Notes: a model not told the origin generated them from the letters alone. A stretch of DNA of 64,000 nucleotides from Pomphorhynchus laevis (GCA_012934845.2 WNNJ02000690.1:1-64000); one strand, 5' to 3'; positions 11,786 through 23,594 are shown, counted from the first letter of the stretch. Translations and numbers: made by a program.

Positions 11786-14646
11786 ACTCTTTCGCCACAA
11801 CACACGGTTTCCGCCTCGGTCTCCTCAACACTAGATCTATTCTCAATAAATCCGATCTTATCCTCAACCTATTAACGAAGCAATCCATCGATCTCTTCTG
11901 CCTAACCAAATCCTGGCACTCAGATTCCGACGACCTTTCCAATCGCCGTCTGCTCTCTACCGGTTGCTCCCTAGTCGAATCCGCCTGCCCCCTCAGCTCA
12001 TCTCCTTCTAAATTCTCTAATCATAGCGGCATCGTCGCATTCTCGCGTCACCCCGCGTCTCTTCGCAAAATCAATCCCCCTTTCAGTCCTTGCTCTTTTG
12101 AATTGCTCACTTGTCGTTATTCTAACCCGATCAATCTAGATCTCGCCATTGTATACCGTCCTGGTTCATCAGCTCCTACTGCCTTATTTTTTACCGAACT
12201 CGCTGACCTCCTTTCTCATTGTTCTTTGTCCTCAATCCCTTCACTCGTTCTAGGCGACTTCAATATCCGCCTAGACCGCCCCTCTTCCACGGGTTCCATC
12301 CAGTTCATCAACATTATATCCAACTACAATTACAAACTAATCACCAATGCCCCCACACATATACTTGGTGGGGCACTCGACATCATTGCTGTCCCCGATC
12401 ATTTTGCTGCCTACACCTCACTGTCCATCTCTGATCCTGGTCTATCCGATCACATTCTTATCACCCTTGATCTCACTCACAACCACACCCCTCCTCACAC
12501 ACCTACAATCCTACGTCGCCCTTGGAGAAATCTCGACCTCTCCCTTCTCCGCTCTGCCTTATTCAAATCATCTCTATCATTACCCACAATAACATATTCA
12601 TCTCCTCATGATCTCGCCTTTCTTTTCGACTCTGAACTCACATCCACTCTCGATATTCTCTTGCCCTTCAAGTCTCACCCACACCGTCGCTTGCACCGTG
12701 CCCCATGGTTTGACATCCAGTGCCTACTATCAAAGCGTCGACTCCACCATGCTTTTCGAGTCTATCACCGCTCTCTCAGACGTGATTTCCGCTCGATCAC
12801 TCCGTCTTTCCGTGATTCCTATCTTGCTCTTCGCCAGTCTCATCTCAACCTACTACGTACCAAATGCAACTCCTTCTGGCAGCATAAAATCATCACTTCA
12901 TTCAACTCTAAGACTCTCTGGCATACTTTTAACTCAATCCTTGCTCGCTCCTCTTCGCCGTGCAACATCAATGCCAATGATTATTCGTCATTTCTCCAGA
13001 CTAAAGTATCCACGTTGCTCTCTCACACCCCGGTCTCCATCCTATCCCACTCTGCCCAGTCTAATCTCATCCTTCCGGAACTCTTTCATCTTCTCCCTGT
13101 CTCACCTACAGAAGTATCATCTGTCCTCATGTCCTTGCCCAACAAAACCTCACCTGCCGATCCCCTGCATACTCACATATTAAAATCTATATGCTCATCG
13201 ATATCCCCATTTCTCACAACCTTGTTTAACTCGTCCATCCGCAGTCGTATCTTCCCTTCACACTGGAAATCCGCAATCGTTCGTCCCCTCCTTAAGAAAC
13301 AATCGCTCGACCCCTCCCTTCCTTCTAGCTATCGCCCCATTTCACTACTCCCTACTCTTTCTAAGCTCTTAGAACGCCTCATCTTAATACAAATCAACGC
13401 TTATCTCTCCTCATCCAATCTGTACCCTCCTTTCCAATCCGCTTTCCGCTCTAATCACTCGACATAAATCGCATGCATAAAAGTGTACAACGACTTACTC
13501 ATTTCTCGAGACAAGGCTCTATATAGTGTTCTCATCTCCCTCGACCTCTCCTCCGCATTCGACATTGTCGACCACTCCGTCCTCCTTTCTCGCCTTCGTT
13601 ATGATTACGGCTTTTCTTCCTCCTCCGTAGCATGGTTCGCCTCATATCTATCCGACCGTTCCTTTCGCGTCTGTTCTAATTCATCATCCTCCCCTCCCAT
13701 CCCTATTTTTTGCGTGGTCCCACAAGGTTCAGTCATAGGTCCCCTGCTTTTCTCTCTTCTGCTTGGCGATCTATCTCCGTTTATCAAACCTTACTCCCTT
13801 AAGGTCTTGCAATATGCCGATGACATTCTAATATATGCTCATGCAGCCGCACATCGCATACACGATATCGGCATTTCTGCCTCCGACTGTCTTTATTCTA
13901 TCTACAAACGTCTCTCCAATCTCCATCTCGTTCTAAACCCCGAAAAGTCCAAAATAATGTGGATCCTCCCCTGTAAACCAAACATATCTCCTCCCACTGT
14001 ATATTTTGCCTCATCGATCATCCCCATAGTCCACAATCTCACTTTCTTAGGCTTCCATTTCGATGATAACCTTTCCCTTAAACCCTTCGTCCGTGACAAG
14101 GTCCGCTCATCTAACTTAATTCTCCGTGACATCCGCCGTATCCGCCCCCTTATCGACTTCCGTTCTTGTATGTCTCTTCTTTCATCGCTTCTTTTCCCTA
14201 AAATCGATTACTGCCTTAGCATTTTCGCCAATTCTCCAAAATCCATCATCCTACCCCTACGACGAATAATCAACACCGCCGTTCGGTTCCTCTTTCGTCT
14301 CCGTCGCTTCGACCACATATCCACATAATTTGCCCAACTCTCCTGGCCCACCATCCATATCCGCATCAAACTCCGCCTTCTTCTCGTTACCTTTCGTCTC
14401 ATCGCTGTCGGCTCCCCATCGTTCATCAACCTTCCTTTCTTAGACGATACTCGCCCCACCTCGCTATCGCTTCGTTCCTGTCATACCCTCTTACTCCACG
14501 TTCCTAATTACTCCAACAACTACGGTCTCCGATCCTTCCTCGTCGCCGCCTCACTCGCCTGGAATCAACTCCCTCTCGACGTCCGCCGCGCCCCCTCCTT
14601 TATCACATTCAAACAACTCCTCCGTTCACACATTCTCGACACCTGA
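11749..14646 (+). pseudogene. ORF2 of LINE B (APE endonuclease + RT), two stops, mutated catalytic Glu
   Basis: A single frame of 966 codons is interrupted only by TAA 13465-13467 and TAA 14326-14328. Endonuclease (residues ~20-245): LLNTRSILNK, then CLTKSWHSDSD where the family has TETW. The catalytic Glu is therefore replaced by Lys. VYRPGSSAP, GDFNIRLD and LSDHILITLD are intact. RT (from about residue 490): SSYRPISLLPTLSKLLERL, SLDLSSAFDIVDHSVLLSRL, VVPQGSVIGPLLF, and YADD at about 13815. The C-terminal domain ends LVAASLAWNQLPLDVRRAPS. ATG 11749 is taken as the start because it lies just inside the end of ORF1. This copy could not make a working enzyme. Confidence 0.88.
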
Positions 14647-14724
14647 TTCACAGTCTTGTTTTGTTGTGGTCATGTAAGCGTGCGCTGGCACGCGTTTGCC
14701 ACGTTAAAATAAATCTTTTTTTTA

Positions 14725-15204
14725 ATCGAATGTGGAAGAATTAGGCCTCGAGGTTGAAACTTATTACAAGACGAAGAGGCATGTATGGACATCGCTGCAT
14801 TGCCATATAGTTTCAATATATTTGTCTTGAGACTATTTCACTCTTCATCGTATTTATCATCTTAGCAGAACAGTAACCACAGTAGAATTCGTTGTCTGCA
14901 AGGCAAAATGCCCGGGATTCTGAAGTCGAAATACTTACCCACGTGTGACAATCATTGTTTGAGCAAAGAACTTGTTGTTCATATCCATTGAAACATATCT
15001 AACATCAGTGTTGGAAGCGACATGATTAGAAACTTGAGACTTTTTTCGACCCATTTGTATATGGTCGCTTGATTCGCGGACGTCGGTCGTAAATCGGTCC
15101 GTCCCGTATCGGTTTCTTGTTGCTTAGTGCTTTGATTGTATGAATTTATAATAACCAAGACAATTTTTGCTCAGTGCTTTGATTGTATGAATTTATAATA
15201 ACCA
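14725..15204. other. Spacer between LINE B copies, with a 47 bp tandem duplication
   Basis: No gene was seen. The stretch at 15121-15214 contains two head-to-tail copies, period 47 bp, starting TGCTTAGTGC at 15121 and TGCTCAGTGC at 15168. Few differences separate them, so the duplication is recent. Confidence 0.7.
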
Positions 15205-16187
15205 AGACAAATCTCATTGGAAAATCTTAAACTCAATTCTTTCACGATCATCTACCCCTTGTAATATAAATCCTGATGAATTTTCTTCTTATTGACAAAC
15301 TAAGCTATCTAATTTACTTTCCCCACTACCCATAGCCCTCTTGTACCCACTCTTCTCTTTAAATACCTCCCTCCCAGAGCTATTCCACCTTCTTCTCGTT
15401 TCGTCTGATGAAGTTTCTTCGGTTCTGCTGTCATTAACTAATAAAACCTCTCCTTCTGACCCAAGTCCCAATCACTTGCTTAAAAATATCTGCTCCTCTA
15501 TCTCACCCTTCCTAACCATATTGTTCAACTCATCCATCCGTAGCCGTACATTTCCTTCCATCTGGAAATGCAACACTGTTCGTCCTCTCATCAAAAAGCA
15601 ATCTCTCGACTCTTCACTACCATCTTCGTACCGTCCTATATCACTTCTCCTAACCCTCTCTATACTCCTTGAGCGTCTCGTTCTCAAGCAAGTTAATACA
15701 TATCTCTTTCCTCCAACTTATTTCCTCCCTTCCAAGCTGCTTTTCGCTCTAATTACTCTAATGAAATTGCATGTCTTAAAGTTTATAACGACTTACTCAT
15801 ATCGCGCGATCATAAATTATGTAGTGTCATAGTTTCTCTTGATCTATCGTCTGTTTTGACATCGTCGATCACTCGATTCTTCTCCGTCGCCTTCGTCATG
15901 ATTATGGTCTCAGACGACTCTCACCCACCTCTCTATCGATGCGTTCCCGTCAATCTCTCTTACTCACGTTCTCAATTAATCCAACAACCACGGTATCCAA
16001 TCCTTCCTTGTCACCGCCCTCTCGCCTGGAATCAACTCCCTCTCGACGTCCGCGGCGCTCCCTCTTTTATCACATTCAAATACCTCCTCCGTTCCCACCT
16101 TTTCAACACATGACTTAGATTTTTGCTTTTTGTTGTTGTGGTGGTCACGTAATCGTGCGCTGGCACGCATTTGCCGCGTTCTTTTTT
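15205..16187 (+). mobile_element. LINE B family copy with an internal deletion
   Basis: The sequence aligns with LINE B from the linker (about 12905) through the early RT (ELFHLLLVSSDEVSSVLLSL, SSYRPISLLLTLSILLERLV). It reaches the block reading LDLSS..FDIVDHS near 15840-15880. At about 15906, GCCTTCGTCATGATTATGG (compare B 13590-13610) passes directly into sequence matching B from about 14450 (CTCTATCGATGCGTTCCCG). About 845 bp, including the YADD palm region, is absent. The end matches B: TCGCCTGGAATCAACTCC, then TGACTT at 16111 and the 3' hairpin CGTGCGCTGGCACGC at about 16155. Several frame changes are also present. Confidence 0.8.
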
Positions 16188-16429
16188 AAGCGATGTAACA
16201 CATGCCATTTGTTCTTTACATACTTCTGATAGTAACTTCGATTCCTCTGAACATGTGCTTTGAAATTAAGTGTTGGTGTTGAGAATGTGCTATGTTTACG
16301 ATTGAAAAGTCACCTCGACGCATTTCATTTTTTTCTTTTAATTTTTATGTAGAATTTGTTCTGTAAAGCTGACCAATAATAAGGATCTGAACAATTAATA
16401 AGGATCACAAAAGCGGATATCTCAGATTA
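16188..16429. other. AT-rich spacer
   Basis: No coding or repeat signal was recognised between the LINE B copy and the older relic that follows. Confidence 0.4.
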
Positions 16430-18600
16430 AACATAACAAATATTAGAACTTAAGGTTCAAATTCATAGCGTTGTTAGTAAAACTTCATCTAACAACGGTC
16501 TAATTTCTGCAAATGTACAATCATTTCCAAACCCTACATTTGCTAGCGAAATACGTAAAGAGATAGCTAGTACAGTTCTTGCTACATGTAATTTTAATGG
16601 CAAAGCTTGATCACCTCTCGAAAATATAAAATTATGCAATAAACAAATTAAGCGCTCATCCAATGTAATTGTTCGCAATATGCCAATTTCTGAAAATGAT
16701 GTAACTATGATCGTGGATCGCTTTTATTCCATAGGAATTAGTGTATGCTCATCGCTTAAATAAAATTGATAGATTTAAAAATTTACATGCATATCGATTT
16801 ATCCCCTCTAGAACTTGAAGCATATAACATTATGTGTCAACAACTTAGAGAGAAGCAACTTTCAGACCTAAATAACGAATATGCTAACAATAATTAAAAA
16901 TTGTTCGACTTTATCCTACTGAACATTCAGCATCAAACTTGTGCGATACATCAATATCTCGACCTACTCCATCTTTCATATGACTATCGTCTTCTGTTCA
17001 AATATATCTTCACTTTTAGTTGCTAAGAATTCTTTCGGACTTCAGTTATTTAAAGTAGAGGGTTTAAATTCTTTGGTTCTTGATGGCTTTTATGCTTTGC
17101 TTGATACTTTTCATATTTTAATTTTACTTGAGACAATACGTACAGAATCGTGTTCTATTTATGGATATTATACATTCGATATCCAGGCTTTGTTAGGTCG
17201 TCGCAGTTGTCCTTCGGGTTGAGTAGTCATTGACGTTAAGCGTTGTTAGATAAGTGGATGTCCCGTTCTTCATTGAACTCGGTTCATCTCCAAGACCAAA
17301 TAAAATTCACCCTTTGCTAGTTCATACTTTGCGTCACCCTCTAGCTCATCCATTAGCAAAGTTGTATCATCACTTGAGACATGTAAGCTTTCGCTAGATT
17401 GAAGATGCGCTGTCGTTGTTCCAGTATTTAAGAAGGGTGCCATTCACATTCCTGCAAACTACATACTCGTAAGCTTAACCAGTATTGTAAGAAAATTATT
17501 TGAAAGCATTATTTGTGAATATATAGTAAGTTTCTTACAACGAGCGAAACTGATAAGTCAAAATCATCATGGTTTCACAAAATGTAGGTCGTACTTATCC
17601 AATCTGTTTTGAGCAAGAGAAGAATGGATCGACAGTGTTTCTGACGGTATGACTGTGGATTGTATCTTCCTAGATTTTAGCAAGGCTTTTGATCGTATAC
17701 GCCATTGTCATCTTTTAGATGTGCTCAGAAATGATGGCATCAATCCAATTGTGGTGAATTTGATTAGAGTTTTGTCGCATGGATCATATTGTGTTCGCGT
17801 GTGATCGATATTGTCTTAATCTCGTGACGTCAAATCTGGTGTGTACATCAAGGTTCTGTTTTTGAAGCTCTTCTATTCAATATTTATCTAAACACATTAC
17901 TGGCTTAACTGTGATGCAGGTACCTAGCTTTTGCTGACGATCTTAAGGTTTGGACAAAAGTAGAATCATAATCAAACGTATATACATTGTAGTTAGACTT
18001 AAATGTGATTCAGGAATGGAGTTATCAAACTGGTATTTCTGTAAATCTTGATAAGTGTGTTCACTTGCGCTTTGGTAAGTGTACAGTGCACTCTCGGTAA
18101 ATGTTGGGGTCCTATTTGATCAACTCAGTTTCTTTCACACGTGCTCTAGGTATCGTTGTTTAATCATCGTTGAAGACACAAGAACACTGATAGTATATGC
18201 TCAAAAAGCAAATGTTTTCTGTATATGCTGAAAATTTTAGTTATACGCTCGCATGTTATGCCCAGAGCGTATCGTAGACGCTCGGCGTCTACGACACCGT
18301 CTACGTTTGCGGCATGTTGAATGCTTCAAACACGTTGTTCAATGCTTTAATAAGGCAACATGTAGAATATGACATTTAGTCCGCTTTTCCGTACCCAAAG
18401 CGAAATAGAGTATCTCGATAACATCCTTTAGATGCGGATTTAAGTGTTGCACTACACTCTCGCATGTCATACGCAGAGCGTCTCGTAGAGTTTGCAATGT
18501 GTTCTATCCGACCCCGATTACTATATCTAGACTTGATTGCGATGTAATTTCTACTAGATAACCAGTGAATTGAGTATTCAATAGCATGCAATAGTATCTA
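16430..18600 (+). mobile_element. LINE C: old CR1-like relic
   Basis: A heavily decayed plus-strand LINE. An ORF1-like piece reads RSSNVIVRNMPISENDV near 16650. The RT is recognisable at about 17405-17720: VVVPVFKKGA, KLFESIICEYI, NHHGFTKCRS, AREEWID, and VDCIFLDFSKAFDRIRHCHL. Later pieces include a damaged palm (LLLTILRFGQK, about 17930, where a frame change replaces FADD.K.W) and C-terminal traces. Stops and frameshifts are many, more than in LINE E. The order and the FLDFSKAFDR box match LINEs D and E, so it is probably the same clade at greater age. Confidence 0.7.
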
Positions 18601-19090
18601 TCTGTATTTATTTCAATATTTGTGTAAATATTAAAAATTAATGCAGATAAATTGTTTGCAGATATTAAAAAAATATTGAATTCTTGGATTTTTTTATTAG
18701 AAAATTGTATATTCCTGTTTTCGAGTATTTATTTATAAATATAAATAAATTATTTATTTGAATATAAATAAATAAATTATTTATATACTATAAATGAATG
18801 ATATCATTCATTTATACATCGAGAATCGTACCGGGTCATTGACACAATTTGGGTTGATGACAAATGAATTTAAAAAATATGAAATAACAAAGCAAACTTT
18901 ATATAAAATACAGTTTTATTTTTTAAATTGATTATCTTAAATTAATTAGATTTTTTAAATTGATTATTTTAAATTAATTATCATTTAAATCGATTCACTG
19001 ATCATTTTCAGCGATCGAAGAGATCAAATGTTGTGGGTTTGGTCTTACTAGGAAGAAAAGCACCTTGCATCCTATACAACAACACCATGA
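18601..19090. other. AT-rich spacer, no gene seen
   Basis: Low-complexity A/T sequence with small palindromes, such as ATGAATGATATCATTCAT at about 18794. No reading frame with motifs was found. Confidence 0.4.
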
Positions 19091-19450
19091 CGCTTAAATT
19101 GTAGCATTCCTTATCCAGCATGGTTTAAGAAGTGTTCGTTTTTCAAAGCTTATAAAAAACGTCATTCTATCAATTCCGCCAATACATATTCAATGAAGGA
19201 TAACTCTCCTGTCCACAATTTTGTCTCCCGTAGCTCACGTCCGTCGACGAAGGAAATTTTAAAGTTAGTGGACACCAAGATAACAGAACGCATGATGGCC
19301 ATCGAGGCACTACTCAATCGACTGACTGATGCGGTTTTGACGCTCTCTAGATTACGTCATCTCCGAGTAGATCTTCCTGCGTTAGATTGCACAAACAAGG
19401 AAAACATTAAAGCATCAAGGGATATGATGATATTTTCCTCAGCAAAGTAG
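19091..19450 (+). CDS. Unassigned open frame, possibly element-derived
   Basis: The frame is open from after the TGA at 19088-19090 to TAG 19448-19450, with the first ATG at 19193. I do not recognise a domain. The start contains PYPAWFKKCSFFKAYKKRHS; the PAWF plus basic helix resembles linkers between endonuclease and RT in LINEs. The second half (STKEILKLVDTKITERMMAI, then LLNRLTDAVLTLSRLRHL) looks like an amphipathic helix, as in coiled-coil ORF1 proteins. There are no splice sites of note and no cellular neighbours. It is most likely a retroelement fragment, but a small unknown protein is not excluded. Confidence 0.3.
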   Translation, partial: RLNCSIPYPAWFKKCSFFKAYKKRHSINSANTYSMKDNSPVHNFVSRSSRPSTKEILKLVDTKITERMMAIEALLNRLTDAVLTLSRLRHLRVDLPALDCTNKENIKASRDMMIFSSAK

Positions 19451-19799
19451 TGGTCAGTGGTTCCACCGTTAAGTAAGGAGTATGGAGTGGTAACTTCTCC
19501 CTCTGGGCCTAACTAGTGGCTACTGCTGTCCCTTCTAGTGTCACTATTGCATTGGAAGTAATTCCGAACCAATTTCACTGAGGATCATTCAGTAGAACTC
19601 CGGAAGTGCTTCTGCTCTTAGCATTTTATCTGATCGATATACTATTTAACCCTTCTCAGTCGTCTTATTGGAAGATATTCAAGATAGGTTTGTCTGCTGG
19701 AAGGAAAGAGCATTGGGTTGAATTGGTATTATATGCCTTGATAAAGTTTTAGAGGAGTCGCTATCCATACATAATTATGAAGCCACTTAATCTCCCCAA

Positions 19800-20116
19800 C
19801 CAATCCTGCCTTGGGGTGACTTCAGGATCAAACACTTTCGGCCCTATCTATTAGGTGCCCAATTTGATAGCATAGCAGTTTATCCTGATGACCTCTAATT
19901 CTTATTATGATACAATGTCTTTTATTTATTAGTCAATTCATAAAAATGACGTTTATTTTAAATTTCAATTTTTTATTTTAACTTGATTTAAATTATAGAA
20001 AATATAAAAACAATTATTAATTTTATTATTTAATTATTAAATTTTGATTTAGCATTATTATGTTTTGTTTATTTTATAATTATATTAAATACGTAGAGTC
20101 AGTTAGCTGATGTGAT
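19800..20116 (+). repeat. Dispersed AT-rich repeat, family X, copy 1 (long form)
   Basis: The head reads TTATTATGATACAATG then TATTAGTCAATTCATAAA (about 19910-19940). The tail is TACGTAGAGTCAGTTAGCTGA (20090-20110). It has a 5' extension (GATAGCATAGCAGTTTATC, about 19866) shared with the copy at 40800-41095. The tail half is nearly identical to the copy at 45740-45881. There is no coding capacity. Confidence 0.75.
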
Positions 20117-20119
20117 CTT

Positions 20120-21260
20120 TAACTTCTAGGGGCCACTTCCGGGCACTTCCAAATCCCACGCGCCACCCTCTACTCGGGTCTGCAAGCTTTTGACAGGCAG
20201 TAAGAGGAAGGACGCCATTACGCTACTACTAGCCTCCCCCTCCGATGTTGCCGCCATCAACATTAGCCGGAGAATATTTTTATCCAAAAAGAAATCGATT
20301 TCATGCCCTAAGACCTGCGGCCCATTTCGATTCAAAATTCCCTAATCTCCATATACGAAAAAGCGCTTGCGAGTAGAATCCGCGCCCATCTAAGTAAGCA
20401 AGATAATCCCCTTAAGTTTTCATGGGTTTGCAAAAAGTCGCTCGGTACATTCAGCAAAAGGTGAAGTGCATCAGTTTTGTCAAGATAACAGGCATCAGTT
20501 TGCAGTAGATGTTTTTCTGAACTTTTCCGCTGCATTTGATAGCGTTTCCATTCTTCTCTCAGGTCACTCGGATTGCTTGTGAGAATTATTATCAGGGGGA
20601 GATATCGCTGTATACCAAGCGAGACTTTTATGAAGACGATCATGATGCACACGAGTTCTACCCTATTACAGATGTGCCTCGAGGTTTACCACTTTCTCCT
20701 TTCTTATATCTTGTTGCTTCTATTGTACTACTCAAAACATTTAAAAACATCAGCATATAGTGGTATACGCTGAAGATTTCACATCCCTGTTTTCTGGACA
20801 CAGGTGCAAAGTTGGTCTTCGGGTATCATCCGTTTCTTTTTAAGATTAAAAGATCAGTTATCCACGTACAATCTTATTCTCAACTAATCTAAATCGCAGG
20901 TGGTTGTTTATAATGGCGCCCCTACGACAAAAGTACTCAAGAGACTAGCAATCTCAGCTCTCTCTTCCATATTAAACAATCAACCACTCCCTACCTTTGA
21001 ACATCGTAAAAATAACTGGAGTGTACCATTACGATTAAATTATCGACCGGACCAGACTTGATTAAATTCAAAAGTGGACTGAAGAAAGCTAGATGGGTCC
21101 TGAAACAGGCCCAGCATCTTTCACATTGTAATAAAGCTCCGGTACGACTCTGGAGTACTTGGGCAATCTCGGGATTTGCCTTTTTTCTATGGAAGTCCCC
21201 AGAGCAAAGACCAAGGTTTTTAAGATCTTCGTATCGCGATTATCTACCATAGTACGCCTC
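20120..21260 (+). mobile_element. Decayed LINE relic, clade unassigned
   Basis: RT traces on the plus strand: RPISIQNSLISIYEKALASR (about 20322-20382), then a frame with SAAFDSVSILLSG. VPRGLPLSPFLYLV (about 20672-20713) corresponds to the GxPQGxxLSPxLF box. YAEDFTSLFSGH (about 20766) sits in the position of the palm YADD, with a Glu substituting the first Asp. Further traces (KSQVVVYNGAPTTK) follow near 20900. Frame changes and stops are frequent. The call as a LINE rests on box order. An R2/NeSL-like origin is possible but not shown. Confidence 0.55.
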
Positions 21261-21649
21261 GAATGGACCATAAGGTGTGTGAGAGATCCTGAGTGATTTA
21301 GACGGAAGGCGGCTCACTGGTGTAACCTGGAGGGATTTGACCTCTCTGTTCGTAATTAAAGAAGACATCTCAAGACCGGATTTTGTTTATATCTGTTCTG
21401 AGTATCTACTTGTTCCTTAGTTTAAATAATCGATAATGATCCATTTATTGATAAAGAATTATTTCCTTACTTCGATCCAGCTCTAATAATTCTTTACAAA
21501 GTATATTATTTATTATCCATCCATACATAAAGATTTTCCGCTAAAGAGTTTACATTTATTTTTAATAATATGTTTTTAAAAAACATATAAACATTATTAA
21601 AAACATTATCATTACAATAAAAACATTATTATTTTAATAATGTTTTTCT
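21261..21649. other. Spacer with a piece of the foldback family
   Basis: A/T-rich. The stretch near 21470-21493 (TCGATCCAGCTCTAATAATT) resembles one arm of the foldback at 26370-26524 (TTTGATCCAGCTTCAATAATT). No gene was seen. Confidence 0.45.
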
Positions 21650-23510
21650 TTTTTGCTCAAAAAGAAAAACATTTGAAGAGGGTATTGCTTCTGACATTAA
21701 CAGGTCACCTAAACGTTTTTGGGCATACGTTAGACATCGTCGAATCCTACCTTCTACGATTAATTGTGTACGTTTAGAAAGTGGTGATGTAGTTGACAAG
21801 GAGGCTATTGTGGAAGCTCTTGCAAGCAGTTTTGTAGTATCTCCATCCTCGCAATCGAATATTGACCAGATACAGTACCCGCCCAACTTACAATCTAACT
21901 TACCAATATCTCCTATTAATGTCATTGAAGTTCAGTCTGAACTCCATAAATTAAATAGTTTTGGCTCTGCAGGACCAGATGGTGTATCCCCTTTTCTTTT
22001 GCGTACTCTGTCGCACATTATTGCTCCAAGCCTTACGTCTCTATTTCATCGAAGCTTACAGTATTCGTGGATTCCTGATGATTGGAAAAGGGCAATTGTT
22101 GTACCTATTCCAAAGAAACAGTTGGCACTAACTTGTTCAGATTTTAGACCAATTAGTCTTACCAGTGTTATTTCTAAAATTATGGAGAGACTCATTGCGA
22201 AGAGAATACGTGAACATCTAAATTTATATCAAATTCTTGATGATTCTCAGCACGGCTTCCGACCTGGTCGCTCGTGCCTAACTAATCTGTTGAATGCTCG
22301 CGAACATTGGGTAGCTGCTCTTAGTTCGGGTCTTACAGTTGATATAATATTTCTTGATTTCTCTAAGGCCTTTGATAGAGTTCCACATGCTGGTTTAGAT
22401 TCACTACTACGTCATTACGGTGTACCTACGACAATTTGCAACTGGATTAAGACATTTCTCGAGGATCGATCATTCGTTGTGCGATTAGATGAAGTTTTGT
22501 CAACAGCTCGACGTGTTCATTCGGGTGTTCCTCAGGGCACGGTCCTAGGTCCACTTCTCTTTATCATCTTTTTGAATGACCTACTCCTAAGGTTAAAGTG
22601 TCCTCACCTGGCATTTGCTGACGATGTTAAAATATGGGCAACAACCCAAAACGAGGCGGATTGTGAATTTTTACAATGTGACCTTAACCGTATCGGGACT
22701 TGGTGTAATAGCACTGGCTTGATACTCAACGCGACAAAATGTGTATGGATCAGATTGGGTAGAGATAAAACTCATTTCGATTACAAAATAAATGGACACT
22801 CAATCAAGCGAGTCTCAGAACATCCCGACCTGGGAGTGATAATTCACGAATCGCTAAAGACAAGAGCAAATAGTGATCACGCGCGGTTAAAAGCGATACG
22901 TGCCTTATACTGCATAAAAATGACTTTTGCAAAATTATCGCCGCAAATCTTCGCCAAACTTTATTGTGCCCTAGTAAGACCACATCTTGAGTATTGTGTA
23001 CAGGCAACCTTTCCAACGACCAGGAGTGAGTTGAATAACTTGGAAAGTGTAATGAGACGAGCTTCTCGGATGTGTTGTCAAGGAAGCTTTATTTCAAGAT
23101 TAAGATGTTTGAACGTTTTATCAGTGAGGTATCGGTATCTTTTTCTTGATCTGATTACACTTTGGAAAATTGTACATTCAGCTGATGGCTTTCCTTTGGG
23201 TGTAGTTAGATTTCGAGATAATTCGAGATTGCGAGGCCATTGTAAGATGCTTTTTAAAAAATTACCGGGTAAGCTGCGAAAATTTTACAGACTGTCTGAA
23301 CGGGCAGTAGATGTTTGGAATAGTTTGCCTGAACCTATCGCTGCCATCACCAATTTCCTCGCTTTCAAAAACAGGGTTCGACGTTGGATATACGTCCAGG
23401 CTGATTTGTCACCTTTTCTAACCTACCCATTTGGTTGATCTTTTTTCTGTATTGTGTGATCGGCTTAAAGCCTTATGGCTAAGTCTGAACTTGATAATAA
23501 TAATAATAAT
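21650..23510 (+). mobile_element. LINE D: 5'-truncated CR1-like insertion with an open RT
   Basis: The insertion starts abruptly inside the EN-RT linker (near 21655), as expected from incomplete target-primed reverse transcription. It carries an unbroken RT frame and ends in a short-repeat tail of seven TAA/ATA units (about 23490-23512). The preceding 3' segment contains the small hairpin GCTTAAAGCCTTATGGC. The protein is closely similar in motifs to LINE E (FADDVKIW versus FADDLKIW), pointing to one family. Confidence 0.85.
21654..23438 (+). CDS. Reverse transcriptase of LINE D (C-terminal 594 codons, open)
   Basis: The frame is open without interruption from the truncation point to TGA 23436-23438. 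There is no native start. Residues ~1-60 are linker (FEEGIASDINRSPKRFW). RT boxes: GSAGPDGVSPFLL; DDWKRAIVVPIPKKQ; DFRPISLTSVISKIMERLI; HGFRPGRSCLTNLL; IIFLDFSKAFDRVPH; SGVPQGTVLGPLLF; LAFADDVKIW with both catalytic Asp residues kept; LGVIIHESLKTR. The C-terminal region has KLYCALVRPHLEYCV and AVDVWNSLPEPIAA. In life it would copy element RNA at a nicked target, but this copy lacks its own endonuclease and promoter. Long intactness suggests a fairly recent insertion. Confidence 0.85.
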   Translation, partial: CSKRKTFEEGIASDINRSPKRFWAYVRHRRILPSTINCVRLESGDVVDKEAIVEALASSFVVSPSSQSNIDQIQYPPNLQSNLPISPINVIEVQSELHKLNSFGSAGPDGVSPFLLRTLSHIIAPSLTSLFHRSLQYSWIPDDWKRAIVVPIPKKQLALTCSDFRPISLTSVISKIMERLIAKRIREHLNLYQILDDSQHGFRPGRSCLTNLLNAREHWVAALSSGLTVDIIFLDFSKAFDRVPHAGLDSLLRHYGVPTTICNWIKTFLEDRSFVVRLDEVLSTARRVHSGVPQGTVLGPLLFIIFLNDLLLRLKCPHLAFADDVKIWATTQNEADCEFLQCDLNRIGTWCNSTGLILNATKCVWIRLGRDKTHFDYKINGHSIKRVSEHPDLGVIIHESLKTRANSDHARLKAIRALYCIKMTFAKLSPQIFAKLYCALVRPHLEYCVQATFPTTRSELNNLESVMRRASRMCCQGSFISRLRCLNVLSVRYRYLFLDLITLWKIVHSADGFPLGVVRFRDNSRLRGHCKMLFKKLPGKLRKFYRLSERAVDVWNSLPEPIAAITNFLAFKNRVRRWIYVQADLSPFLTYPFG

Positions 23511-23594
23511 AATAATATTTTATTAATTTATATATTTTACTATTTTTTGTTTGATTGTATTTTCATAGTAGCCTAGTATAAAATATTTATCTGT

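Larger units (their letters stand above)
11046..14724 (+). mobile_element. LINE B: L2-like non-LTR retrotransposon, nearly full length
   Basis: Plus-strand element with a C/T-rich leader (about 11100-11197), ORF1 from ATG 11198, ORF2 from ATG 11749, and a short 3' region. The 3' region has a GTGCGCTGGCACGC hairpin (about 14681) and a T-rich end near 14724. ORF1 and ORF2 overlap by 37 bp in different frames. RT motifs VVPQGSVIGPLLFSLLLGDL and YADD, and the C-terminal LPLDVRRAPSFITFKQLLRS, fit the L2/Crack/Daphne side of the CR1 superfamily. Only one premature stop in ORF1 and two in ORF2 were found, with no frameshift. It is therefore among the younger full-length copies here. Related fragments lie at 7119-7312, 15205-16187, 34520-34700 and 61256-62400. 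Confidence 0.85.

Noticed and set aside
11269-14459. Minus-strand arginine-rich frames opposite LINE B
   Set aside because: Composition mirrors the C/T-rich sense strand of LINE B. There is no domain or start context.
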